Shown one piece after another: positions 24,250 through 37,249 of a stretch of 64,000 nucleotides of DNA. Below the pieces are notes generated by a model. That model was given only the letters and a program-made list of their open reading frames with translations. It searched no databases and was not told where the DNA came from. A program made the translations under genes and the position numbers. Numbering within the stretch: the stretch's first letter is position 1; each line of letters opens with the position of its first letter. The stretch is from Musa acuminata AAA Group (taxonomy: Eukaryota > Streptophyta > Magnoliopsida > Zingiberales > Musaceae), in assembly GCF_036884655.1 (NCBI RefSeq), contig NC_088348.1:28586501-28650500 (forward strand), read 5' to 3'.

Positions 24250-27230
24250 ATGGGTGACTCAACAGCGATGACCATCGAGTTCCTTCGTGCCAGATTACTA
24301 TCTGAGAGGACAGTTTCTAAAGCTGCAAAGGAAAGAGCTGACCAATTGGCTAAAAGGGTCAGCGATATATTCTTGTTATATATTGTCACAGTTGATTTGC
24401 TTAGTGTGTTTCGTTGATTAATTTGGATTTGGTTATGTTTTGTGTTCAGGTGACGGAGTTAGAGGAGCGGCTTAGGGTCATGACTATCCAGAGGAGGAAG
24501 GCAGAACAGGCAGCAGTGGATGCCATCTCCATTCTAGAAACTCATGGGATTAATGATCTATTTGAGGAAATTGATTCTAGCTCTGACAAAGATGAAAGTC
24601 CTTGTGGTGAGGAAGGGTGCGAGGAAGCTTCTAAAGAAGATGAAGTATGTACAGCCTCGAAAGTGGAAAGGATGGTAGTTGAAGATGCACAATCGAGTTC
24701 TGAACTTGAGGTTTCCTTCTCCCAAGCTAGGAGCTTATCATGGAGAAGCCGCAGTAGTAGTCCAGATTCTGCTAGAAAGCTAAAAGGAAAGCATTTCAGA
24801 CAAAGACAGAGACGAATGAGTTTGATGTCACCTGTTGAATCTTCCCCAAAATATAACTTGGGAAAATCATGTCGCAAAATAAAACAGAAAGAAATGGGGT
24901 ATTTTCGATGTCCTTCCTTCTCCTTCTCTAGTGACTGTCGTTAGATGTGTTCATTATGTTCCTTTATTTTAACTGTGACAACAATGGTTTTGTACTACCA
25001 GATCAACTACTGAGGAAAAAGGAGATGATTTTGTAATTATTGGTAACAGCCTACCTGGATTACCTGTGATTGTTTCTGGAAGTCAGTCATCTTTTGTGAC
25101 TGTCCAAAAGCAAGAAGTTGATGCAATTGGGAGCGAAAGAGATAAAGAGATGGAGAGAGTTCTAGAGCAGCAAGCCCAGCTCATAGGTCAGTACGAAGCA
25201 GAGGAGAAAGCACAGAGAGAATGGGAAAAGAAATACAATGAGAACAAATGTTCAAATCCGGTATGTGACTTTCATAACAGATTCTATTTTTGACAGCCAA
25301 GTATATGTGCTCTCAAATAAAACCAGGAAAGATGGACTGCCGTGATCATATATCTGTAGTATGAAGTTGGGAATTTGATGGATCTCTTTGCAGTCTATCC
25401 AACTAGTACTAACTATTTATCGTTGCATTGTCTAGTCCATTTTGCACCTGCACAATTGCTTTGTTGATACCACTTCTTGGTATTTGATTCACCTCGTATT
25501 TGAACTAGGAAATGTGAATAGACTCTTTTCAAAAACTTGCTGCATGTGATATATAAGGCATGTTTTAGACTAAAAGCCTGACCCCACTATGCATAGCAAA
25601 TTTTTGCTTAGAATTTAGTCTTCCTGACTACAGTTTCTTCATTCTCCTGTTACTACACACACACACACATATTCAGACCACAAGTGCAAGTGGTAGCCAA
25701 GTTTGTCTGACAGCCGGAGTACTCTTTGATTTGTAATCTTCCTGAATATATATTTTTAATCAAATGGTATACATTAATTTATCTTTTTTATTGTATTTTT
25801 ATCTCAATTTTCAGGATTACTCTGAATCTGAGAAGCAGTGTCATGTAGCTGTAGTCAATAGTGAGTCCCAGAAAGATTCACTTGCAGTTCCTGAGAAAAT
25901 ACCATGTGAAGATGAGGAGCCAAAATCAGCTGTTCTCTCTGGGACCAAGGAACCTGGATGTCTATCTGATGATATTGTGCTTAAATTATCAGATAGTGCA
26001 AATCAAGGAACCATTGATGGAGGCCAAGATGCAAATGTTGTGCAATTCTCCAATGCCTTTGTGTCAACTGATCTACCTAGAACTGGAAGTGGAAGTAATT
26101 CTCACGCTTGTGTGGAGGGCTTGACGGATCAAGTAGTGCATCATGTGGCGGTCACTGACAGTGAAGCTTGTCTGGTTGAGGTTGCATTTCCTGCCAAAGT
26201 AAGCACTGTTGAGAGCTCGTTTGAAAAGCAAAACCAAGGTTTAATTTATGATAAATCTGACAGTGGCTCTAGTAACAATATCAATATGCAAGCACATAGC
26301 CAAATGAATTCACCATTAAATGGAAGCCCTTCTACTGCTAATTCCGAAAGGGAGACACCTAAATGGGAATTAGCAGGCACTCAGGATCCATCGTACGAGA
26401 GACCACCTCAATCAGCTGGCAGCAGTAGCTTGGGGGGTGTTCTGGAAGCTCTTCAGCGTGCCAAGATATCCTTAAAACAAGAGCTCTATCAGTCGCCCTT
26501 GCCAGGGAAAGGCACCATGGCTTTACCAGCAGCAAGAAATTACCATACTAAGACTACTTTGTCTGGTGAAACTTTGAAAGTTCCCATTGGGTCTGCTGGC
26601 CTGTTTAGATTACCAACTGACACTTTTCCTCCGGCACAAAACTTGCAAAGGAAACTTTATGGTTCAGCCTTAAGTTTGACGACTGGTTATCCTCATCTTG
26701 GATATGCCTTCACTACTGCTGACGGTCATCCGTCAACTGTCCCTGAAGCTGGGTCCAAGAATTCGATGGGTAAATTGAATTTTGGTAATTACCGTCCAGG
26801 TATGGACCTTCCTACTTCATTCAGGTACTCGCTACCATACTCAGGTTCGACAGCAGATAGGATACCGGTTCCAAATGAAGCTGACATTTCACTAGGAAAG
26901 CAACATTTCAACACTTACTCTTATGAAGTGGGAATTCCTGCTTTCAGCAGGTATTCCCTGCCTGCAAATGAGGCGACAGATGGAACACCCTTCCCAAACA
27001 GATCTGGAGGCTCTGTGCACCAGCAGTATTTTGATTCCTACCATCCTGGCATTGAAGAGCCTGCTGCGAGAAGGTATTCCCTTCCATACTCAGACTTGAC
27101 AAGAGATAGAACAATTCTTCGTGATGGCGTTTCAGAACCTCACACCGATATAAGAAACCAAATGCCTCCTCGAGACCGGTACTCTTTATATGGCGGCAAT
27201 GGGACACGATCCAGTATGCAGATACTGTAG
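24250..27230 (+). CDS. Plant coiled-coil protein of unknown function with RYSLP repeats
   Basis: Four coding exons join in frame: 24250-24357, 24450-24898, 25002-25260, 25815-27230, giving about 743 residues. The start ATG sits in a good context (CACCATGGG); 27 nt upstream in frame is only TTG. Residues 1-65 form a leucine/alanine-rich coiled coil (FLRARLLSERTVSKAAKERA). Next come an acidic segment (SDKDESPCGEEGCEE), a Ser/Arg-rich basic segment (SLSWRSRSSSPDSARK), and a second charged helix (residues about 215-265, EKAQREWEKKYNEN). A long low-complexity tail follows. Residues about 590-725 hold three imperfect repeats of about 43 residues, each with a YRPG/YEVG/YHPG turn and then RYSLP. No signal peptide, membrane segment or enzyme motif is seen. 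I recognise the start and second helix as conserved among plant proteins annotated only as hypothetical, and assign no function. Confidence 0.85.
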
Positions 27231-28632
27231 TACCTTTTGTAGTATGTAATTCATTTTCCCTATATGTATCCATTTGCAAATTAGGATGATATCTGAAGTT
27301 GATATTATATGCTCCTGTGGCATACTTGATGTATTCGATACTAGATGGTTTTGGTGTTTAATGTGAAATATTGTTGCCTCTTCTTTTTGCACTTCAATGT
27401 TGGGTAGACATGGAAATATTTCAAGGCTATGACATATTTTAGTATCTGTTATTGGATTAATTGATAAACAAAACAAATAAATGAGTGGCAACTTTGCTCA
27501 AGCATTTTGGCATCAGTTGAGGCCCACTGATCTGAGAGGATCTTAAACTCTGTTCTTAAACAAGGGCATGCTATTCTTTGTTGTCGTCGATGTACTTGGT
27601 CTTGTGGATGGGAGAATTCATTCTTCATGCATCTGCTATAATGCAGAATCAAGTCTCAAGCCTCTCTTAAAAGTATTTACCATGCCAATCTTTATGTTGT
27701 TTTGCCTTGATATAATACCTTGTTTTTTATGTTTTTTGAACCCTTGGGGATTTGATTTTTCTACCTTGAATATTCTTTCAAGATAGAGCATTACAAGCAC
27801 CCCAATTCGAAACATATTTGTTTCAGAATTAGGTTGAGCAGTAGCACATAAAATGAGAAGATTTTAGCAACCATTAGACTCTCATGTACTTGCTCATGGA
27901 AGAAAGTATGTTCATTAAATGTTAACCCTATGTCAAGATTATGACCAAGTTACAATGTTTGAATTCCACACTGTGAGGCATGGTATGATCCTTGTAGCTC
28001 CTTCATTATGTGCTTAAAACTCTGCAAGAAATGTTGGCTTGTTATTAATATCCAAAGAACTCTCGATTTTAAGTTGAGATATTGTGATGAAGTGTTGTGA
28101 GATCAGTTATTGCTTGTACAAAATAAACAAAGCCAACCATGCATTTTGTAACTGAGTCAGCTTGACATGGAAGTGAAAATTGCATGTGTAGCCAAAAATA
28201 AAAAAAGTGTGTCTAATGGTGAGATGGTTCCTTTGCAATAAGGGATAATAAATTTGAACTTATGAAATATACACTTTGGAGATTTAAATAACTTCTAACT
28301 CAAAACAAGCTAATATTAACTGTAATTGATCATGTTTAACCTGAGTTAATGGGATCTATATGCGAAGGATTTTAAAAAGTATACCAATCAAATTCATAAA
28401 ACAAATAAAGAATCATCCCATTTATAATTATACTGCATATACCCACTCTTATCATCAAACATCGTGAAATTGTGGTGAAGATAGGGAAAACCAACACATA
28501 TCCGAGTACAATTTATGCACAGAAATTGAAGGCATTAGAATCCTAGTCCTTCTCTCCAATTTCCTTAGACAAACAATGGCCACCATAAAGTTAGCAAGAA
28601 CAGACAGATATCAACTCCAATATCAGCGTGGC
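27231..28632. other. Spacer between convergent genes
   Basis: AT-rich 1.4-kb region holding the 3' untranslated sequences of the coiled-coil gene (plus) and alpha-SNAP (minus). No further gene or repeat is supported. Confidence 0.6.
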
Positions 28633-31600
28633 TTAAGTGAGATCGTCTTCCTCTTCTTCCTTTGCTTTAATGGCATTCTTCACTCTCAGTAGAAGCATGG
28701 TTTTCCAAGGATCCTGAAGTTGATCGAGATGGTATCAACAGAAACATTGCGCAAGTTTAATCAAGTTAACGGTATGCCTATCAGATACAGGAAGCAGGCA
28801 CAAGTACTGAACAAATATGTCCCATATATGACAATTACGTGCATCATTGCTGCCTTGATAACGATTTCAGATGAATAAAGCTGCACAGAACCTTTTCTTT
28901 TCAGTTATGGAAAAGTTAGCCTCGATATGAGAAAGCTTCTTTATGATGAGAAGGGAAACTGGTGTATCCAAAAAGAGATCCAGTGGCTGATCAAAATCCA
29001 TGGTTACCGGGGTTAATCAGCATTTTGACCTAGTAAACAAAAGATTTTGAAATCTCAAGGTACAAAGACTGATCATAGAAAGGAAGGAATAAAGATTAGA
29101 ATAAGCTTTCAAATTGTGTTTTGAAGAACTAACAGAGAAAAAAATAACCTGTAGTAAGAAAGGTTTTTTTGGTGTAAAATTAGGGCTTTTGATATGATAT
29201 GGAATTAAATGACATATATGTTGGAATGTCAGCACTGTTCGGTGACTCGATCAGAAATATCAAGATTATGGTTGAACATCGACCTAAAGAAGCAAGCCAT
29301 GAGGGCTAAATTTCAGTTCTAAGAAACCAAGGCAAGGCCGTCATAGTTAGCAAGCAACTAGCTTAATATGTTCTTTGGGCATGTAATTGAGAAGAAATTT
29401 AATACATTTATTACATATATAATATTTATTGTCAATTTTAGCAATGAAATAAATTATATCAAGTTAACAATTTAATGCATTGTCAATTAGAATTCATGCT
29501 ATTATATCAGTTCCATAGATAAATCAGAAGTTATGGCTCATATCTCGTTCATGGATGCTCAAGTGCATTGCATGGAATCAATATCAAAAGGCAAAAAACA
29601 TACCAGCCGGGTCATGCTATCATATTCTTGGAGAGCATCAGTAAATTTCACAACATCTCCCTCATCCATTGAATCTGCTAGATCCTGCAATGAAGGTGCT
29701 AATATTTTGAGAGATGTTCCTGCCAAGATATGATGATCTAGTTTGTAGTTCATATATTTCATCAAGAGGATAGCTTTACGGCGACTTTTTAACATACAAA
29801 AATGTGTGAACAGATGCATAGAGATGACTCATGATAGACACGTAACTTAAAGAAAGAGAAAGAGGACAAAGAAAAATTAATTAACAGCATCTGAGCTAAC
29901 ATATGACAAATTATAACATAGAGATCAATGAACAAATTAGCTCTTGACTTCAACTTTAGATCCTTGACAGAATATCTACTACCATTTAACATGCAAGTTC
30001 ATAAAGTTATCCGGTAGACAATTAAGATGAAGATTCTCAAATGATGGATTGTTTGTGAAGTTCTTGAGCAAGATAATATGTCATGTTATTTCTTTACATT
30101 TTCATTAGTTTTTATGGTCATTTTATATTCTTTTTTATAGATTTAGCTTTCAGCAAAAATGCCAAAACCACACACTTAGACGCCTTATACACATTACTTA
30201 ATCTCCATATATTTTACATATCTTTCATTTTTATCGCACAAATTGAAAAAAAAACCAAATTGTTAAGTTTGATACTCTCGACTCATCAGGATCCAAGCTT
30301 GAAACGGAGAACGTGCACTCTTCTTGCAAACATGATTATTGGTCAAATCAGAATAGAAAGGGGATTAGAAAATGAAAAATCAAGCCTACCCAAAAAAATA
30401 AAAATAGAATCGAGGTTCAAGTCTTACAGCTAGAAGCTTGTATTCCCGTGTGCCCGAAAAAGTAGGATCAAGTTCCTACACAAGCAAGTACAATCTGGTT
30501 AACAATATTGAACACTTAGAACAACGACTTCAACTACCAAACCAAGAAACATACAAACCTGATACCGTTCTAATGCGTTTGTAATTGCAACAACATCACC
30601 TTTACACAATTGGCAGATGCCAGCATTAAGGAGAATTCCCTTAACACCATACTTAAGAAGATTATTATTGATCGAGTGTCGTGCAATTGCTTCATATATT
30701 TCAATTGCCTTTGGGTATCTGCAGAAAATATAAGTGTCAAATCCCAATGTACACAACTGTAACAGAATTCAAAGAATCCATAACGACAGCTGAACATTAA
30801 TTCAGAACTACAGATAATTTAAAACTAGTTATTGCACATGTATATAGGATATTCTACAAAGAACATAGACGATATGAACTGCAAAAGTCCCACTGTCAAA
30901 AGATATAAGAGGAGACCATCAATGATCAATACAAGGTGAAACTAACTTCAATGTTGTAGGTACCGAGAGGTCCTAGATAATGAAATATACAGCAAAATGC
31001 CAGATGTCAAGGTATCTTCCCACCAGAAAGAAGTGACAAAGTCAAACAACTCCCTGGATAAATAGAATGATTTTGTTTATATTGGTCGAAATTCTGAGGC
31101 TAGCATCACATGTTTGTGAGAAAACCAGTGTGTTAAATGTTGCAATATAGGCTACACGGTAAATGAGAATGTTGTGACAGATGGAGACGACTGTTTATCT
31201 TTAATGATGACAAAAACAAGTTACATAATTAAATAACATGCCAGCCAGCATTGATGGCAGAGCATTAGCTAACTTTGATATATCAATACGAGCATTAGGG
31301 TTTTGGAGCAGAATAACTGCATGCCTGCATCTAACCGCAATGAGAATGCAACAAAAAGGTGATAGCATATCATTATTCTTTTATGTCTAGATGACTCAGT
31401 CAACCTATTTTCTTTTTATCCTCAGAACCTGATAGGAACCTTAATAAATGTAGTAGTTAATAACTGAAACTCAAAAATATGGTCATGGGCTGTCATATTC
31501 AGCAAATCCATCTTTGAAGAATATGTATTAGCAACAGAGAGGTTTATATTACCAATCCTACTTGCAGGTCAGAAGACAGTTTCCTCCAGCTACATAGTCA

Positions 31601-34600
31601 TTATTTAATCTGAAAGAATAAATAAAAGGTAATAGATCAAGGACTTTGTTAAACTTACTGTTCCAGCTGAGCAGCAAATTGTGCAACCTTTTGGTTGCAT
31701 TGATTTGCAGAAGTTGTCACTTCCTCACTTTGAAAGAGATCAGCAGCCCGCTCAAAGTAATCCATAGCCTTCTCTGGATTCTGTTCTTGCTCATATAACT
31801 CACCAAGTTCCTGTGAAATGAAGATGTGGGTGTTCAACAAAAGAAATTTAAATATCTAAAAGGGCATGTTTTTATATATGCAAATTACTGCTAACTTAAA
31901 TTAATAGTACAATCACCTTTATAAACCTTTAATGTCTGATGTCATTCTATTCCAGGCACACAATTGGCATGGGAAGCATGAAAGTAGTACAATCACCTAT
32001 ATGAACCTTCATTGCCATCTCTTCCAGGCACAAAATTGGAATGGGAATCATGAAAGTAATGCAATCGTCCTTTATGCCATTCTATCCCGGGCACACAATT
32101 GGAATGGGAATCATGAAGTGGTGCAATCACCTTAATACCATTCTATTCCAGGCACACAATTGGGATGGGTTTCATGTTGTGTTGATGGCAACAGTATGTT
32201 GGCCAGGTATTGAGCCTATGATGCTTGTCATGTATCAAGCCAATATTAGCGTGAAAACCCCAAACATTGTTTCAAACCTCAATTACTATATCTACCAATG
32301 TATGCATATCTCATAAATTTGACAAAGAAAAGTTTACAATTTAATCATTGTAATGCTAAACAAAGTCTAAGGCAGAAATTCCCCATGGAAGGTCCATCAC
32401 CTTGCAGTATCTTGCAGCCATGTTTAATCTACCAATCTCCAGAAAAAGGTTCACAGCTTGGTTTAATGATTCAGCAGCATCTGCAGAAATTGAACATGTT
32501 TTGAAGGTCAACAGAGAAAAGAAATAATGTAAATTGCCTACCTAGTATTCAATATTTACAATAGAAAAGGATGTTTTATGAGAATAACCCATGAATGAAA
32601 ATGATTAAGTGGTTGCCCAAACTTTGTGACAATTCACAGGAATGTTGACAAGTAGACCTCAAAAACAGAGAAGCTGTCCATTTAGTTCTTGGACAAAGAA
32701 AAAACTTTGTTATTTCCTTTACCAATCAGATCCACTTTGGAGTGGATATATGCTAGTGATTATATATGCCAATCTATTCCTTGTTTTCCAATGTGGGACT
32801 AATTGACTACCACGTAAAATTGACAAATCTAGGTATCATCTTCTATTAAAGAATGTGACCTGAATTTTGGTCTAATCGGTTGACAGAATTGGCGTGCCTC
32901 TACTTTTGATCTTCTGTTAACGATAATGCTTGAAACAATTATATTTCTAAAACAAGATCTCACGATTAGACTTTCAGAACTATCTATAAGTAATTGAGTT
33001 TAGATGTTGTGATGATGACATCATTTATCTTTAAAAAATGAGTGACACCAAAATATTTACTAACATTAGGTAGAACTATGTTTGAAAACTCAAGTACACA
33101 CCTTAGCATCTGAAAAAGGAGACAATTTCCCCATACAAAGCAGAGTCTATGTTGACAAGACCGCATACGTCCAGAGTAAAGATAGTTTATTACAAAGTCG
33201 GTAGAATATAACCCTTGGATGTTATGAGGACTTAGGTAATATTTCCTCACATGAGAATATACCTTGAAGTGAGATTTTCTTGTAACAATTTGCTGCATTT
33301 ACGTAAGTTGAGGCAGCTTCATGCTTGCTATCTAACTGCATCATGAAATCAGTATGAAAAACATATCAATATCTGAAGCTATCACATGTCCTGAGAACCA
33401 ACAAGATAAGCAACCTTCAAATGACAGTTAGCAAGTTTGGTATACACTGATCCAGCTCTCTCCCCTGCAATACCAATGTGCAAAAATATTAATTAAGAAC
33501 CATTGCATCCCAAAGTTGCTGGTTTGATCCTTATTAATTATCATGAAAGTTATTGTACATGAAACAAAGACTGTTTGATGTGTTCTCAAGACCAATATCA
33601 TATTCTGTATGTTTCAAGATTTGGCAATGGGAAAATAAGGGGCAATGAACTTTGTAAAATGGTAAAGATCATAACAACAAAGCAAAATTGAAACATCAAC
33701 TCATTTCAGTCGTGATTGGCTGATCCACACAGAGATTAACTGAACATGACCAAATTCAACTGATTCAACCTGACTCCAGCCGATTTTAGTTAATGATGAT
33801 GAAAATAATCCTCAATGCAGGTTTTCAACTTAGATTTTAGTGTTTATTTCAGCAATTGTATTACTTGGATAACATACATTTTCTAAATTTATTTAATTGG
33901 ATTAGTCTCTGTTTGTTTTTTTAATCTTGAATCAAACTCTATCTTAGCAAAAGGTTTGTTAGTTGCTTGACTAGGCTAGGTTAGATCAGTAACTTTATTT
34001 TCTTTTTCACGGAATATGACCAGTTTATATATGATCTGATTTATATTGTCAGATTTCAAGTCAATACAATGGTTCTGTAATTTCTACAGCACAAAATTTG
34101 CAATCCTACATCTGATCAGGGTGAAAACATATGCAACCTTATTTATAACATGTCGACAACAATTTCCAGAAATTATTTTTCAAATCTAAACCTACAATGA
34201 TCAAGAAAACAGCAATTACACCATTATGCTGTTCACCTGTAGCAGCACCTTCTACACCTATGCGCCATGACCTACATCACAAAATGGATCATCCGTTCCT
34301 AAAAACATGGTTATGCAGGTCAACGAAATGACATCCATTGCAACGAAAGTAGAAGCATGCAGATTACCATAATGTCATTGCACCAAAGAAGATAGAAGAT
34401 GATGCAGATTACAACGAATAGTCAACATCTAAAGAGAGACTAATAGCTGTCGAGCATTCGATTTGCGGCCGGAATCTAAATAGGAAGCAGAATTAACACC
34501 GAGGGGATTGGAATCCAACTAACCCCACAGACAAATGCCTTAACACAGTTAACTCCGAATCAGAAACAAATCCAGATTGGGATCATTTCATCGTCGAGGA

Positions 34601-34864
34601 ACTTCTACCGGATTCAACTTGATTTCAAAGAATCAGATTCTCCTAAGAATGAGAAGGAACAGATCGACCTACATGACCGCAATGGCTACCGGAAAAGAGA
34701 GAAAGAGGGAGCACATTACAGTTCTTGGCGAGCTTGAAGAAATTGGCGGCCTTGTCGAACAAATCGGCCGCGTCGTCGTACTTGGATCCAAAGATTCCCC
34801 ATCCGGCGAGCTTCTTCTCCGCCTTCTGCTCCAAATCGTCGCCCTTCGCCGTCTGATCCGCCAT
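28633..34864 (-). CDS. ASNAP: Alpha-soluble NSF attachment protein (alpha-SNAP), complete
   Basis: Adaptor that binds SNARE complexes and recruits NSF ATPase to disassemble them after membrane fusion; cytosolic and peripheral membrane. Nine exons join in frame: 34720-34864, 33415-33464, 33263-33335, 32401-32480, 31659-31810, 30559-30718, 30428-30475, 29604-29684, 28633-28713. They give 289 residues, the usual family length. Diagnostic segments: [19 protein letters not shown] (start), [83 protein letters not shown] and the C-terminal DDLT. The TPR-like helical array is complete. Exon 1 and exon 2 join through a split Trp codon (T|GG) giving AKNWERAG. It diverges from the glutathione synthetase gene and converges on the coiled-coil gene. 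No defect is seen, so it should be functional. Confidence 0.96.
31945..32175. repeat. Four-copy tandem repeat, units 61-72 bp, in alpha-SNAP intron 4
   Basis: CCAGGCACACAATTGG-type units begin near 31952, 32024, 32087 and 32148. Each is followed by ATGGGAA..CATGAAGT and GCAATCACC-like words. Copies are diverged. The open frames here only reflect the repeats. Confidence 0.85.
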
Positions 34865-35289
34865 TCCTTCTCCGATCGTTCGCCTTTGGAACCCTTCTGT
34901 CATTTGTTCCAACGCGGAGGGCGGACTATATATAGAATCGGAAACGGGAAACTGTGCGCGACGACGGTTTGTTTTTTGTTGTGTGTTTTGACGTATTTGT
35001 CCTCTCAAAGCTTTGAAATTACATATTTATTATACTCATAAAAAAAATTAATGAATAAAAAGAGAATTTGACACCATCTAATATTATAATTTGATTATCA
35101 CTAATCCAAATCCAACATATATTTGAACATGTGAAAAATAATTAAGTTTAATATAATAATTGTATATGAAATTAAGAGTCACATGATTGGATAGTCATAA
35201 TTTTAAAGTTAATTCAATAAATATCATATAATTTAATTTATATATAATAATTATATTTAGTGATATATTAAGAAATTAAAAAAAACCCA
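34865..35289 (-). promoter_or_regulatory. Upstream region of alpha-SNAP
   Basis: About 120 bp upstream of the start codon are GC-rich and probably hold the 5' leader. CTATATATAG at 34925-34934 could serve as a TATA element about 60-70 bp upstream of the ATG on the minus strand. Beyond about 35030 the sequence becomes AT-rich. Confidence 0.4.
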
Positions 35290-36210
35290 TCAAAATTATG
35301 AGAATGAGAATTCATCAAAGGCAAATAATTGATCATGAATTCCTGTTGGATTGATGACGACAAATGATGACTTATCAATCTCATAAATTCAATAAGAAAT
35401 TAAGTCTACTTCCACAAAAGGCATATCATATTGACTCAATAATCACAACTAAATCATCTCTTATGAGCATATTTAATCTTACATTGATAAAAAAAAAAAA
35501 ATCAATGTTCATTATTAGAGGTTCCTTTCAGCCGACAATTCATTATGAATCTTCATATACGATTGATGATGACATATCAATCTCCTATAAACTTAATGAG
35601 TTAACTCGATCTCGACTATTGGCATATCTTATTGACTCAATAATCATAACTTTAAACTTAATTCAATAGGCATAACATAATTTGATCTCCCATAAACTCA
35701 ACAAGTTAACTCCTGACATATCTTATTGACTCAATAATCATAACTTTAAACTTAATTCAACAAGCATAACATAATTTGATTTATCTCTAATAAACATATT
35801 TTATGTCACATTGATTAAAAAATAAAAAAAAATCAATATATACCCTTTCTCATAAAAGATAAAATTGTAAGGACTCATGATTGATCACGAATCATCACGT
35901 TTAATTAATGATGACAAATGATGAATTATCAATCTCCCATAAACTCAATATGAGACATCATATTGACTAGATAATTATAACTTTAAACTCAATTCAACCA
36001 TCATCACATAATTTGATTTATCTCTAATAAACATATTTAGTCTCGCATCACGAAAACTAATGTCTTATCACCAAAGACCCTCTCCTAAAATGATAAAATT
36101 ATAATGACTCAAAAAAATAGATAATTTCTCATGAGTTTCATGTTAAACCGACAAATGATGACTTATCAATCTCCATCAAACTCAACAATAAGTTTAACTA
36201 AATGGATTAT
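35290..36210. repeat. AT-rich degenerate tandem array
   Basis: Words such as GATGACTTATCAATCTC recur near 35364, 35570, 35918 and 36142. TTGACTCAATAATCATAAC, AATTCAACAAGCATAACATA and TAATAAACATATTTA recur between them. Units are irregular (about 200-350 bp) with an internal partial duplication around 35625-35790. It resembles a decayed satellite or a stack of related AT-rich insertions. Confidence 0.75.
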
Positions 36211-36559
36211 GTGATGGTTCAGGGGACATCACATCTAACCAATATTTCAATCATGTGGCATATTAAAATAAATCCGATTGCCAATTTTGCAACCACTAGT
36301 TTGGCCTCGCCCACTTTAACATGATCCATTTCATTCTTTTCGATGGTCTATATGAGATGGATGTGCGTTGTTCCAAGTCATATAAAGGGTCAAAATTTGA
36401 CTTCATTATATTGTTAAATAATACAATTAAAATCACAAATATTAATGAATAGTATGAGTTAAGAAGAAGATACGTAAATATTTTATAATACATACCATAA
36501 CATTAATTGTAAAAGGACACTTGAAAATACTTATTATCTTTGATGGATGTATGTGTAAT

Positions 36560-36705
36560 TTTGTATCCCACAAGAGGCTGCGATCGCAAGTCGCGCGAAC
36601 CTTCCAGCGCAAGAACGTCCATTCCTTCGCTTCCAAGAAATTGGACCGAGACAACGCGGTTCAAATCAAACATAGCAGATGGACCGGTCCATTGCTATTT
36701 TAACA
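36560..36705. other. Small GC-rich island of unknown origin
   Basis: About 145 bp with GC content well above its AT-rich surroundings, containing GATCGC and GCGCGAAC words. Neither strand gives a protein I recognise. It could be a fragment of an old insertion or gene. Confidence 0.3.
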
Positions 36706-37249
36706 TATTTATCTGATTTCATATATTTAGAACATAATATTGTCATAGTAATTTGAAACTTTATTTTTTAAAATAAATTATTTTATTTTGTATTATTATG
36801 TAAGAAAAATCTTTGATTTATTTCGATCGAAAGGGTTCATTCGTCATCCGAATCATAAAAACGAACTGAAATTAAATCGGGGTTATCTGAATTTTTGACT
36901 TAGATGTTATGAAATCAATGCAATCGATCTATGAGAAGCTCGAATGAGGGGATGATGGTAGTAAGTTGATATGATTAAATTGGATGGTCAACACATGACA
37001 TTTACGAGAATAATCGATCAAGACTTGACACGTAATATCTAAATTGATCGTAATAAACAATTGGTTAGATAATAATGTGTGTGATGATATCGTGTTACTT
37101 AAGCTCAACGTAATCGATGATGATGTAGCATCATGCAAGCATATCCGATTAATACGATATCAATACCCAAACTCGAGCATAAAAATGAATGATCCCTTCT
37201 AATATGACACATACGGGGAATCTACCATTATTCACAACCACATTAGTAT

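Noticed and set aside
31945..32175. Regularly spaced repeats considered as a CRISPR-like array
   Set aside because: A eukaryotic intron, with diverged units and no unique spacers of constant length.
31932..32316. Open frames with repeated HNWxGxHE motif
   Set aside because: They translate a four-copy minisatellite in an intron. No start context, splice sites or family.
34240..34278. Apparent extra alpha-SNAP exon reading [11 protein letters not shown] on the minus strand
   Set aside because: Frame and acceptor do not fit. Exon 1 joins directly to 33415-33464 through a split Trp codon, giving the family sequence AKNWERAG.
34577..35041. 154-residue plus-strand open frame
   Set aside because: Antisense to alpha-SNAP exon 1 and leader.
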